This document shows, in pieces, positions 52,623 through 64,000 of a DNA stretch of 64,000 nt. The translations under genes were made by a program, and so were the position numbers. This DNA is from Calliopsis andreniformis (Eukaryota > Arthropoda > Insecta > Hymenoptera > Andrenidae). Location of the stretch: positions 26,368,001 to 26,432,000 of the forward strand of contig NW_027480422.1 in assembly GCF_051401765.1 (NCBI RefSeq). The letters run 5' to 3'. Below the pieces are notes generated by a model. That model saw nothing but the letters and a program-made list of their open reading frames with translations. It did not search any database and was not told the origin of the DNA. Within the stretch, counting starts at the first letter, position 1; each line of letters begins with the position of its first letter.

Positions 52623-53140
52623 CGGGCAACCTAGGCTTCACTCTAGGGCGTTGCTCCTCCAGATAGAGTAGTTAGGGCCCACGAAGTCAACGCCAGAAGC
52701 ATAAAATACAATATAAATACAGCAGTTTTTCACTTGTATAACAGGAATTATTGCAACCAGTGTGAAAGCTATGGTCATTTCTACTTTCCGGGCAACCTAG
52801 GCTTCACTCTAGGGCGTTGCTCCACCACATCGAATAGCTACGGCCTTAGGAGTCAACGCCAGAGGCATAAAATGCGATATATGTACAACAGTTTTGCCAT
52901 CGTATAAAATGAATAATCGCAAACAGTGTGAAGGTAATGGTCATTTCTATGTTCCGGGCAACCTAGGCTTCACTCTAGGGCGTTGATCCACCAGATCGAA
53001 TAGTTAGGGTCTTAGAAGTCAACGCCCGAAGCATAAAATACAAAATAAATAGATCAGTTTTTCCATTGTATAAAACGAATAATTGAAACCAGTGTGAAAG
53101 TTATGGTCATTTCTACGTTCCGCGCAACCTAGGCTTCACC
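52623..53140 (+). repeat. Three-monomer block, copy 1 (6-mer spacing)
   Basis: Matches 53,619-54,136 at an offset of 996 bp (6 monomers). Shared variants: ATACAGCAGTTTTTCACTTG, AACAGGAATTATTGC, CATTTCTACTTTCCGGGC, ATGCGATATATGTACAAC and AATAGATCAG. Differences include GAGTAGTTAGGGCCCACG versus GAATAGTTAGGGCCCAGG. Confidence 0.83.
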
Positions 53141-53618
53141 CTAGGGCGTTGCTCCACCAGATCGAATAGTTGGGGCCATAGAAGTCAACGCCCGAAGCAT
53201 AAAATACAAAATAAATAGAACAGTTTTTCCATTGTATAAAACGAAAAATTGAAACCAGTGTGAAAGTTATGGTCATTTCTACGTTCCGCGCAACCTAGGC
53301 TTCACCCCTGGGCGTTGCTCCACCAGATCGAATAGTTAGGGCCTAAGAAGTCAATGCCAGAAGCATAAAATACGATATATGTACAACAGTTTTTCCATCG
53401 CATAAAATGAGTAATTGCAACCAGTGTGAAAGTAACAGACATTTCTACGTTCCGGACATCCTAGACTTAACACTGAGGCATTGCTCCACCAGATCGAATA
53501 CATAGGGCCTTAGAAGTCAACGCCAGAAGCATAAAGTACATTAAAAATCCAACAGTTTGTCCATCGTATAACAGGAATAATTGCCACCAGTGTGAAAGTG
53601 ATGGTCAATTCTGCATTC
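53141..53618 (+). repeat. Monomers between the two 6-mer-spaced blocks
   Basis: About three monomers: one with CCGCGCAACCTAGGCTTCAC and CCCCTGGGCG, one CTAGACTTAAC subfamily monomer at 53,461, and its usual follower with CATAAAGTACATTAAAAATC. Nothing other than satellite is present. Confidence 0.75.
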
Positions 53619-54136
53619 CGGGCAACCTAGGCTTCACTCTAGGGCGTTGCTCCTCCAGATAGAATAGTTAGGGCCCAGGAAGTCAACGCCAGAAGCATAA
53701 AATACAATATAAATACAGCAGTTTTTCACTTGTATAACAGGAATTATTGCAACCAGTGTGAAAGCTATGGTCATTTCTACTTTCCGGGCAACCTAGGCTT
53801 CACTCTAGGGCGTTGCTCCACCACATCGAATAGCTACGGCCTTAGGAGTCAACGCCAGAGGCATAAAATGCGATATATGTACAACAGTTTTGCCATCGTA
53901 TAAAATGAATAATCGCAAACAGTGTGAAGGTAATGGTCATTTCTATGTTCCGGGCAACCTAGGCTTCACTCTAGGGCGTTGCTCCACCAGATCGAATAGT
54001 TAGGGTCTTAGAAGTCACCGCCCGAAGCATAAAATACAAAATAAATAGATCAGTTTTTCCATTGTATAAAACGAATAATTGAAACCAGTGTGAAAGTTAT
54101 GGTCATTTCTACGTTCCGCGCAACCTAGGCTTCACC
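53619..54136 (+). repeat. Three-monomer block, copy 2
   Basis: Second copy of 52,623-53,140. The alignment ends where copy 1 has TTCACCCTAGGGCG and this copy has TTCACCCCTGGGCG, the latter shared with the monomer at about 53,290, which suggests a crossover inside the dyad region. Confidence 0.83.
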
Positions 54137-57049
54137 CCTGGGCGTTGCTCCACCAGATCCAACAGTTAGGACCTAAGAGGTCAGCGCCAGAAGCATAAAA
54201 TACAAAATAAATACAACTGCTTTTCCATCGTATATAATGTATATTTGCAAACAGTGTGAAGGCAATGGTCATTTCTACGTTCGGGGCAACCTAGGCTTCA
54301 CCCTAGGGCGTTGTTCCACCTGATCGAATATTTAGGGCCTAGAAGTCAACGCCAGAAGCATAAAATACGATATATGTACAACAGTTTTACCGTCGTGTAA
54401 AATGAATAATCGCTAACAGTGTGAAAGTAATGGTCATTTCTACGTTCCGGGCAACCTTGGCTTCACTCTAGGGCGTTGCTACACCAGATCGAACTGTTAG
54501 GGCCTAAGAAGTCAACGCCAGAAGCTTAAAATACAATATAAATACAACAGTTTTTCCATCATATAAAACGAATAATTGCAACCAGTGTGAAAGTGATGGT
54601 CATTTCTACGTTCCGGGCAACCCCGCTTTCACTCTAGGGCGCTGTTCCACCAGATCGAATAGTTAGGGCCTTACAAGTCAACGCCAGAAGCATAAAATAC
54701 AAAATTAATACAACAGTTTTTCCATTGTATAAAACGAATAATTGCAACCAGTGTGAAAGTGATGGTCATTTCTACGTTCCCGGCAACCCAGGCTCCACTC
54801 TAGGGCGCTGTTCCACCAGATCGAATAGTTAGGGCCTTAGAAGTCAACGCCAGAAGCATAAAATACAGTATAAATACAACAGTTTTTCCATCGTATGAAA
54901 CGAATAATTGCAACCAGTATGAAAGCTATGGTCATTTCTACGTTCGGAGCAACCTAGGCTTCACTCTAGGGCGATGCTCCACCAGATCGAATGGTTAGGG
55001 CCTAAGAAGTCAACGCCAGAAGCATAAAATACAATATAAATACAACAGTTTTTCCATCATATAAAACGAATAATAGCTACCAGTGTGAAAGTTATGATCA
55101 TTTCTACGTTCCGCGCAACCTATGCTTCACTCTAGGGCGTTGCTCCACCAGATCGAATAGTTAGGGCCTCAGAAGTCAACGCCCGAAGCATAAAATGCAA
55201 AATTAATAGAACAGTTTTTCCATTGTATAAGACGAATAATTGCAACCAGTGTGAAAGTAATGGTCATTTCTACGTTCCGGGCAACCCAGGCTTCACTCTA
55301 GGGCGCTGTTCCACCAGATCGAATAGTTAGGGCCTTAGAAGTCAACGCCAGAAGCCTAAAATACAGTATAAATACAACAGATTTTCATCGTGTGAAACGA
55401 ATAATTGCAACCAGTATGAAAGCTATGGTGATTTCTACGTTCGGAGCAACCTAGGCCTCACTCTAGGGCGTTGCTCCACCAGATCGGATGGTTAGTGCCT
55501 AAGAAGTCAACGCCAGAAGCATAAAATACAATCAAAATACAACAGTTTTTCCATCGTATAGCATGAATAATTGCAGTCAGAGTGAAAGTAATGGTCATGT
55601 CTACGTTTCGGGCATCCTGGGCTTCACTCTAGGGCGTTGCCCTACCAGATCGAATAGCTAGGGCCTTAGAAGTCGACGCCCGAAACATAAAATACAGTAA
55701 AAACACAACAGTTTGTCCATCGTATAACAGGAATAATTACAACCAGAGTGAAGGTGATGGACATTCCTACGCTCCGGGCAACCTAGGATTCACACTAGGG
55801 CGTTGCTCCACCTGGTCGAATAGTTGGGGCCTTAGAAGTCAACGCCCGAAGCATAAAATACAAAATAAATAGAACAGTTTTTCCATTGTATAAAACGAAC
55901 AATTGAAACCAGTGTGAAAGTTAATGTCATTTCTACGTTCCATGCAACCTAGGCTTCACCCCTGAGCGTTGCTCCACCAGATCGAATAGTTAGGGCCTAA
56001 GAAGTCAATGCCAGAAGCATAAAATACGATATATGTACAACAGCTTTCCATCGCATAAAATGAGTAATTGCAACCAGTGTGAAAGTAACGGACATTTCTA
56101 CGTTCCGGGCATCCTAGACTTAACACTGAGGCATTGTTCCACCAGATCTAATACATAGGGCCTTAGAAATCAACGCCAGAAGCATAAAGTACATTAAAAA
56201 TCCAACAGTTTGTCCATCGTATAACAGGAATAATTGCCACCAGTGTGAAAGTGATGGTCATATCTGCATTCCGGGCAACCTAGGCTTCAGTCTAGGGCGT
56301 TGCCCCTCCAGATGGAATAGTTAGGGCCTAAGAGGTCAACTCCAGAAGCATAAAATACAACATAAGTACAACAGTTTTTCCATCGTATAAAATGAATAAT
56401 TGCAAACATTGTGAAAGTAACGGTCATTTCTACGTTCCGGGCAACCTTGGCTTCACTCTAGGGCGTTGCTACACCAGATCGAACTGTTAGGGCCTAAGAA
56501 GTCAACGCCAGAAGCTTAAAATACAATATAAATACAACAGTTTTTCCATCATATAAAACGAATAATAGCAACCAGGGTGAAAGTTGTGATCATTTCTATG
56601 TTCCGCGCAAACTATGCTTCACTCTAGGGCGTTGCTCCACCAGATCGAATAGTTAGGGCCTTAGAAGTCAACGCCCGAAACATAAAATACAAAATTAATA
56701 GAACAGTTTTTCCGTTGTATAAAACGAATAATTGCAACCAGTGTGAAAGTGATGGTCATTTCTACGGTCCGGGCAACCCCGGCTTCACTCTATGGCGCTG
56801 TTCCACCAGATCGAATAGTTAGGGCCTTAGAAGTCAACGCCAGAAGCATAAAATACAAAATTAATACAACAGTTTTTCCATTGTATAAAACGAATAATTG
56901 CAACCAGTGTGAAGGTGATGGTCATTTCTACGTTCCGGGCAACCCAGGCTTCACTCTAGGGCGCTGTTCCACCAGATCGAATAGTTAGGGCCTTAGAAGT
57001 CAACGCCAGAAGCATAAAATACAGTATAAATACAACAGTTTTTCCATCG
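54137..57049 (+). repeat. Diverged monomers with three small deletions
   Basis: About 17.5 monomers introducing variants typical of the last domain (ACAAAATTAATAGAACAG, ATACAGTATAAATAC, TTCGGAGCAACCTAGG, CTGTTCCACCAG). 1-bp deletions are near 54,340 (GGGCCTAGAAG), 55,383 (CAGATTTTCATCG) and 56,044 (CAGCTTTCCATCG). The monomer with GAACTGTTAGGG occurs at 54,491 and 56,481, and again at 60,133 and 62,291. A CTAGACTTAAC monomer at 56,114 is the last of its kind in the window. Confidence 0.74.
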
Positions 57050-60000
57050 TATGAAAGGAATAATTGCAACCAGAGTGAAGGTGATGGACATTTCTACGCT
57101 CCGGGCAACCTAGGATTCACACTAGGGCGTTGCTCCACCAGATCGAATAGTTAGGGCCTTAGAAGTCAACGCCCGAAGCATAAAATACAAAATCAATAAA
57201 ACAGCTTTTCCATTGTATAAAACGAATAATTGCAACCAGTGTGAATGTTGTGGTCATTTCTACGTGCCGTGCAACCTAGGTTTTGCTCCAGGGCGTTGCT
57301 CCACCACATCGAATAGTTAGGGCCTTATAAGTCAACGCCAGACGCATAAAGTATAGTATAAATACAACAGTTTCTCCATCGTATAAAACGAATATTTGCA
57401 AACAGTATGAATGTTAGGGTCATTTGTACGTTCGGAGCAACCTACGCTTCACTCTAGGGCGTTGCTCCACCAGATCGAATAGTTAGGGCCTAAGATGTCA
57501 ACGCCAGAAGCACCAAATTCAAAATAATTGCAACAGTTTTTCCATCGTATAAAACGAATAATTCCAGCCAGTGTGAAAGTAATGGTCATATCTACGTTCC
57601 GGGCAACCTAGGCTTGACTCTAGGGCCTTGCTCCACCAGACCGAATTGTTGGGGCCTTAAAAGTCAACGCCCGAAGCATTAAATACAAAATTAATAGAAC
57701 AGTTTTTCCATTGCAAGAAACGAATAATTGCAACCAGTGTGAAAGTTATGGTCATATCTACGTTCCGTGCAACCTTGGCTTCACTCTAGGGCGTTGCTCC
57801 ACCAAATCGAATAGCTACGGCGATAGAAGTCAACGCCAGAAGCATAAAAAGCAATATAAATACAACAGTCTTTCCATCGTGTAAAATGAATAATTGCAAA
57901 CATTGTGAAAGTAACGGTCATTTCTGCGTTCCAGGCAACCTTGGCTGCACTCTAGGGCGTTGCTCCACCAGATCGAATAGTTAGGGCCTTCGAAGTCAAC
58001 GCCAGATGCATAAAATACAATGTACATACAACAGTTTTTCCAGCGTATAACGGGAATAATTGCAACCAGAGTGAAAGTAATGGTCATTTCTACGTTCGGA
58101 GCAGCCTAGGCTTCATTCTAGGGCGCTATTCCACCAGATCGAATAGTTAGGGCCTTAGAAGTCAACGCCAGAAGCATAAAATACGGTATAAATACAACAG
58201 TTTTTCCATCGTATGAAACGAATAATTGCAACCAGTATGAAAGCTATGGTCATTTCTACGTTCCGGGCAACCCAGGCTTCACTCTAGGGCGCTGTTCCAC
58301 CAGATCGAATAGTTAGGGCCTTAGAAGTCAACGCCAGAAGCCTAAAATACAGTATAAATACAACAGTTTTTTCATCGTATGAAACGAATAATTGCAACCA
58401 GTATGAAAGCTATGGTCATTTCAACGTTCGGAGCAACCTAGGCCTCACTCTAGGGCGTTGCTCCACCAGATCGGATGGTTAGTGCCTAAGAAGTCAACGC
58501 CAGAAGCATAAAATACAATATAAATACAACAGTTTTTCCATCGTATAAAAAGAATAATTGCAACCTGTGTGAAAGTAATGGTCATATCTACGTTCCGGGC
58601 AACCTAGGCTGGACACTATGGCGTTGCTCCACCAGATCGAATAGTCGGGGCCTTGGCAGTCAACGCCCGAAGCATTAAATACAAAATTAATAGAACAGTT
58701 TTTCCATTGCATGAAACTAATAAATGCAACCAGTGTGAAAGTTATGGTCGTATCTACGTTCCGTGCAACCTTGGCTTCACTCTAGGGCGCTGCTCCACCA
58801 AATCGAATAGCTACGGCCATAGGAGTCAACGCTAGAAGCATAAAATACAATATAAATACAACAGTCTTTCCATCGTGTAAAATGAATAATTGCAAACATT
58901 GTGAAAGTAACGGTCATTTCTGCGTTCCAGGCAACCTTGGCTGCACTCTAGGGCGTTGCTAGACCAGATCGGATAGTTAGGGCCTTCGAAGTCAACGCCA
59001 GATGCATAAAATACAATGTACATACAACAGTTTTTCCAGCGTATAACGGGAATAATTGCAACCAGAGTGAAAGTAATGGTCATTTCTACGTTCGGAGCAG
59101 CCTAGGCTTCATTCTAGGGCGCTATTCCACCAGATCGAATAGTTAGGGCCTTAGAAGTCAACGCCAGAAGCATAAAATACGGTATAAATACAACAGTTTT
59201 TCCATCGTATGAAACGAATAATTGCAACCAGTATGAAAGCTATGGTCATTTCTACGTTCCGGGCAACCCAGGCTTCACTCTAGGGCGCTGTTCCACCAGA
59301 TCGAATAGTTAGGGCCTTAGAAGTCAACGCCAGAAGCCTAAAATACAGTATAAACACAACAGTTTTTTCATCGTATGAAACGAATAATTGCAACCAGTAT
59401 GAAAGCTATGGTCATTTCAACGTTCGGAGCAACCTAGGCCTCACTCTAGGGCGTTGCTCCACCAGATCGGATGGTTAGTGCCTAAGAAGTCAACGCCAGA
59501 AGCATAAAATACAATAAAAATACAACAGTTTTTCCATCGTATAGCATGAATAATTGCAACCAGAGTGAAAGTAATGGTCATGTCTACGTTTCGGGCATCC
59601 TAGGCTTCACTCTAGGGCGTTGCTCCACCAGATCGAGTGGATAGGGCCTATGAAGTCAACGCTAGAAGCATAAAATACAATATAAATACAACAGTTTTTC
59701 CATCGTATAAAAAGAATAATTGCAACCTGTGTGAAAGTAATGGTCATATCTACGTTCCGGGCAACCTAGGCTTGACACTATGGCGTTGCTCCACCAGATC
59801 GAATAGTCGGGGCCTTGGCAGTCAACGCCCGAAGCATTAAATACAAAATTAATAGAACAGTTTTTCCATTAAATGAAACTAATAATTGCAACCAGTGTGA
59901 AAGTTATGGTCGTATCTACGTTCCGTGCAACCTTGGCTTCACTCTAGGGCGCTGCTCCACCAAATCGAATAGCTACGGCCATAGGAGTCAACGCCAGAAG

Positions 60001-62859
60001 CATAAAAAGCAATATACGTACAACAGTTTTTCCATCGTATAAAATGAATAATTGCAAACATTGTGAAAGTAACGGTCATTTCTACGTTCCGGGAAACCTT
60101 GGCTTCACTCTAGGGCGTTGCTACACCAGATCGAACTGTTAGGGCCTAAGAAGTCAACTCCAGAAGCATAAAATACAATATAAGTACAACAGATTTTCCA
60201 TCGTATAAAATGAATAATTACAAACAGTGTGAAAGTAATGGTCATTTCTACGTTCCGGGCAATCTAGGCTTCACTCTAGGGCGTTGCTCCACCAGATCAA
60301 ATAGTTAGGGCCTTAGAAGTCAACGCCCGACGCATAAAATACAATAAAAATGCGACAGTTTTTCCATCGTACAACAGGAATAATTACAACCAGAGTGAAG
60401 GTGATGGACATTTCTACGCTCCGGGCAACCTAGGATTCACACTAGGGCGTTGCTCCACCAGATCGAATAGTTAGGGCCTTAGAAGTCAACGCCCGAAGCA
60501 TAAAATACAAAATCAATAAAACAGCTTTTCAATTGTATAAAACGAATAATTGCAACCAGTGTGAATGTTGTGGTCATTTCTACGTGCCGTGCAACCTAGG
60601 TTTTGCTCCAGGGCGTTGCTCCACCAAATCGAATAGTTAGGGCCTTATAAGTCAACGCCAGACGCATAAAGTACAGTATAAATACAACAGTTTCTCCATC
60701 GTATAAAACGAATATTTGCAACCAGTATGTATGTTAGGGTCATTTGCACGTTCGGAGCAACCTAGGCTTCACTCTAGGGCGTTGCTCCACCAGATCGAAT
60801 AGTTAGGGCCTAAGAAGTCTACGCCAGAAGCATAAAATACAATAAAAATACAACAGTTTTTCTATCGTATAGCATGAATAATTGCAGCCAGAGTGAAAGT
60901 AATGGTCATGTCTACGTTTCGGGCATCCTAGGCTTCACTCTAGGGCGTTGCTCAACCAGATCGAATAGCTAGGGCCTTAGAAGTCGACGCCCGAAACATA
61001 AAATACAGTAAAAATACAACAGTTTTTCCAGCGTATAACGGGAATAATTGCAACCAGTGTCAAAGGGATGGTCATTTCTGCGATCTGGGCAACCAAGGCT
61101 TCACTCTAGGGCGTTGGTCCACCAGTTCCAATAGTTAGGGCCTAAGATGTCAACGCCAGAAGCACCAAATTCAAAATAAATGCAACAGTTTTTCCATCGT
61201 ATAAAACGAATAATTGCAGACAGTGTGAAAGTAATGGTCATATCTACGTTCCGGGCAACCTAGGCTTGACACTAGGGCCTTGCTCCAACAGATCGAATTG
61301 TTGGGGCCTTAGAAGTCAACGCCCGAAGCATTAAATACAAAATTAATAGAACAGTTTTTCCATTGCAAGAAACGAATAATTGCAACCAGTGTGAAAGTTA
61401 TGGTCATATCTACGTTCCGTGCAACCTTGGCTTCACTCTAGGGCGTTGCTCCACCAAATCGAATAGCTACGGCCATAGAAGTCAACGCCAGAAGCATAAA
61501 AAGCAATATAAATACAACAGTCTTTCCATCGTGTAAAATGAATAATTGCAAACATTGTGAAAGTAACGGTCATTTCTGCGTTCCAGGCAACCTTCGCTGC
61601 ACTCTAGGGCGTTGCTCCACCAGATCGAATAGTTAGGGCCTTCGAAGTCAACGCCAGATGCATAAAATACAATGTACATACAACAGTTTTTCCAGCGTAT
61701 AACGGGAATAATTGCAACCAGAGTGAAAGTAATGGTCATTTCTACGTTCGGAGCAGCCTAGGCTTCATTCTAGGGCGTTGGTCCACCAGATCCAATAGTT
61801 AGGGCCTAAGAAGTCAACGCCAGAAGCACCAAATACATAATAAATGCAACAGTTTTTCCATCGTATAAAACGAATAATTGCAACCAGTGTGAAAGTAATG
61901 GTCATATCTACGTTCCGGGCAACATAGGCTTGACACTATGGCGTTGCTCAACCAGATCGAATAGTCGGAGCCTTGGCAGACAACGCCCGAAGCATTAAAT
62001 ACAAAATTAATAGAACACTTCTTCCATTGCATGAAACGAATAATTGCAACTAGTGTGAAAGTTATGGTCATATCTACGTTCCGTGCAACCTTGGCTTCAC
62101 TCTAGGGCGCTGCTCCACCAAATCGAATAGCTACGGCCATAGGAGTCAGCGTCAGAAGCATAAAAAGCAATATAAGTATAACAGTTTTTCCATCGTATAA
62201 AATGAATAATTGCACACATTGTGAAAGTAACGGTCATTTCTACGTTCCGGGCAACCTTGGCTTCACTCTAGGGCGATGCTACACCAGATCGAACTGTTAG
62301 GGCCTAAGAAGTCAACGCCAGAAGCTTAAAATACAATATAAATACAACAGTTTTTCCATCATATAAAACGAATAATAGCAACCAGGGTGGAAGTTGTGAT
62401 CATTTCTATGTTCCGCGCAACCTATGCTTCACTCTAGGGCGTTGCTCCACCAGATCGAATAGTTAGGGCCTTACAAGTCAACGCCAGAAGCATAAAATAC
62501 AGTATAAATACAACAGTTTTTCCATCGTATGAAACGAATAATTGCAACCAGTATGAAAGCTATGGTCATTTCTACGTTCGGAGCAACCTAGGCCTCACTC
62601 TAGGGCGTTGCTCCACCAGATCGAGTGGATAGGGCCTATGAAGTCAACGCTAGAAGCATAAAATACAATATAAATACAACAGTTTTTCCATCGCATAAAA
62701 TGAATAATTACAAACAGTGTGAAAGTAATGGTCATTTCTACGTTCCGGGCAATCTAGGCTTCACTCTAGGGCGTTGCTCCACCAGATCAAATAGTCAGGG
62801 CCTTAGAAGTCAACGCCCGACGCATAAAATACAATAAAAATACGACAGTTTTTCCATCG
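57050..62859 (+). repeat. Family Z 35-monomer HOR (5,810 bp), copy 1
   Basis: The sequence from 57,050 recurs from 62,860 to the window end at an offset of exactly 35 monomers. The marker GTGAATGTTGTGGTC at 57,241 also appears at 60,561 (20 monomers on) and at 63,051 (15 more), so the unit is itself a 20 + 15 composite. It contains a 6-monomer duplication (about 57,570-58,515 versus 58,566-59,511) and segments shared at 22- and 13-monomer spacing (57,830, 61,482 and 63,640). Variants CGCCCGAAGCATTAAATAC and CATTGCAAGAAACG are private to this domain. Confidence 0.85.
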
Positions 62860-64000
62860 TACAACAGGAATAATTACAACCAGAGTGAATGTGATGGACA
62901 TTTCTACGCTCCGGGCAACCTAGGATTCACACTAGGGCGTTGCTCCACCAGATCGAATAGTTAGGGCCTTAGAAGTCAACGCCCGAAGCATAAAATACAA
63001 AATCAATAAAACAGCTTTTCCATTGTATAAAACGAATAATTGCAACCAGTGTGAATGTTGTGGTCATTTCTACGTGCCGTGCAACCTAGGTTTTGCTCCA
63101 GGGCGTTGCTCCACCACATCGAATAGTTAGGGCCTTATAAGTCAACGCCAGACGCATAAAGTATAGTATAAATACAACAGTTTCTCCATCGTATAAAACG
63201 AATATTTGCAAATAGTATGAATGTTAGGGTCATTTGTACGTTCGGAGCAACCTAGGCTTCACTCTAGGGCGTTGCTCCACCAGATCGAATAGTTAGGGCC
63301 TAAGATGTCAACGCCAGAAGCACCAAATTCAAAATAAATGCAACAGTTTTTCCATCGTATAAAACGAATAATTCCAGCCAGTGTGAAAGTAATGGTCATA
63401 TCTACGTTCCGGGCAACCTAGGCTTGACTCTAGGGCCTTGCTCCACCAGACCGAATTGTTGGGGCCTTAGAAGTCAACGCCCGAAGCATTAAATACAAAA
63501 TTAATAGAACAGTTTTTCCATTGCAAGAAACGAATAATTGCAACCAGTGTGAAAGTTATGGTCATATCTACGTTCCGTGCAACCTTGGCTTCACTCTAGG
63601 GCGTTGCTCCACCATATCGAATAGCTACGGCGATAGAAGTCAACGCCAGAAGCATAAAAAGCAATATAAATACAACAGTCTTTCCATCGTGTAAAATGAA
63701 TAATTGCAAACATTGTGAAAGTAACGGTCATTTCTGCGTTCCAGGCAACCTTGGCTGCACTCTAGGGCGTTGCTCCACCAGATCGAATAGTTAGGGCCTT
63801 CGAAGTCAACGCCAGATGCATAAAATACAATGTACATACAACAGTTTTTCCAGCGTATAACGGGAATAATTGCAACCAGAGTGAAAGTAATGGTCATTTC
63901 TACGTTCGGAGCAGCCTAGCCTTCATTCTAGGGCGCTATTCCACCAGATCGAATAGTTAGGGCCTTAGAAGTCAACGCCAGAAGCATAAAATACGGTATA
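62860..64000 (+). repeat. Family Z 35-monomer HOR, copy 2 (cut by window end)
   Basis: Matches 57,050-58,190 base for base apart from a few substitutions (for example GCAAATAGTATG versus GCAAACAGTATG near 63,211, CAGCCTAGCC versus CAGCCTAGGC near 63,915). The last bases, ATACGGTATA, correspond exactly to 58,181-58,190. The unit continues outside the window. Confidence 0.88.

Larger units (their letters stand above)
1..64000 (+). repeat. 166-bp tandem satellite array, about 385 monomers
   Basis: Every stretch I read is a copy of one monomer that begins TTAGGGCCTTAGAAGTCAAC, continues through an AT-rich stretch (ATAAAATACAATATAAATAC, then a T5 run) and a middle part (GAATAATTGCAACCAGTGTG), and ends in a CCTAGG-containing GC-richer part. 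All monomers lie in the same orientation. Landmarks recur at exact multiples of 166 bp: the window start and 15,439 are 93 x 166 apart, and positions 901 and 9,367 are 51 x 166 apart. The consensus is about 41% G+C by hand count. This organisation is that of eukaryotic centromeric or pericentromeric satellite DNA; a structural or chromatin role is inferred, not shown. No genes interrupt it. The species and a published name for the repeat are unknown to me. Confidence 0.97.

Noticed and set aside
1..64000. CRISPR array (regular direct repeats)
   Set aside because: The repeat unit is the full 166 bp with no unique spacers between short repeats, and there are no cas genes. The pattern is a satellite.
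1..64000. Identification of the species or a named satellite family
   Set aside because: I do not recognise the monomer. Length alone (166 bp) fits several unrelated plants and animals. A database search of the consensus would be needed.

Overview
The whole 64 kb window is one uninterrupted tandem satellite DNA array. A monomer of about 166 bp repeats head to tail from the first base to the last, always on the same strand. Counting the same landmark at positions 1 and 63,899 gives 385 monomers in 63,898 bp, only 12 bp short of 385 x 166. I found no protein-coding gene, rRNA, tRNA, CRISPR array, transposon, retrotransposon or unique-sequence gap. The many open frames of 60-112 codons are by-products of the repeat.

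Organism: the array can only be sensibly read as eukaryotic centromeric or pericentromeric heterochromatin. Monomer length is in the range of well-known centromere satellites (human alpha about 171 bp, Arabidopsis about 178 bp, rice about 155-165 bp). I do not recognise the monomer sequence and cannot name the species. No CENP-B box is present. The consensus is about 41% G+C by hand count, with an AT-rich half (monomer positions about 31-80, counting from TTAGGGCC) and a GC-richer half holding an imperfect dyad built on CCTAGG.

Layout, by higher-order repeat (HOR) family. 1-15,017: family A, with 15- to 22-monomer HORs, including two 3,320-bp (20-mer) tandem copies that differ at roughly a dozen sites, and a recurrent five-monomer cassette. 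15,018-18,689: diverged monomers without a long-range period. 18,690-21,677: a 9-monomer (1,494 bp) unit in two copies. 21,678-25,765: diverged monomers. 25,766-41,000: family U, a 15-monomer unit of 2,489 bp, also embedded in a 24-monomer unit of 3,983 bp, carrying a heritable 1-bp deletion. 41,000-48,000: mosaic of U-type monomers with block duplications 8, 18 and 29 monomers apart. 48,000-52,650: monomers related to family A, including a decayed cassette. 52,100-54,136: small recent duplications (1-mer x3, 6-mer x2). 54,137-57,049: diverged. 57,050-64,000: family Z, a 35-monomer (5,810 bp) period running off the end of the window.

The picture is a layered array: homogenised HOR blocks separated by older, diverged monomers, as produced by repeated unequal exchange and segmental duplication in multiples of 166 bp. 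The strongest leads are the strict length constraint, the nested HOR architecture, the CCTAGG dyad and the monomer subfamily that has lost it, and the complete absence of mobile elements.
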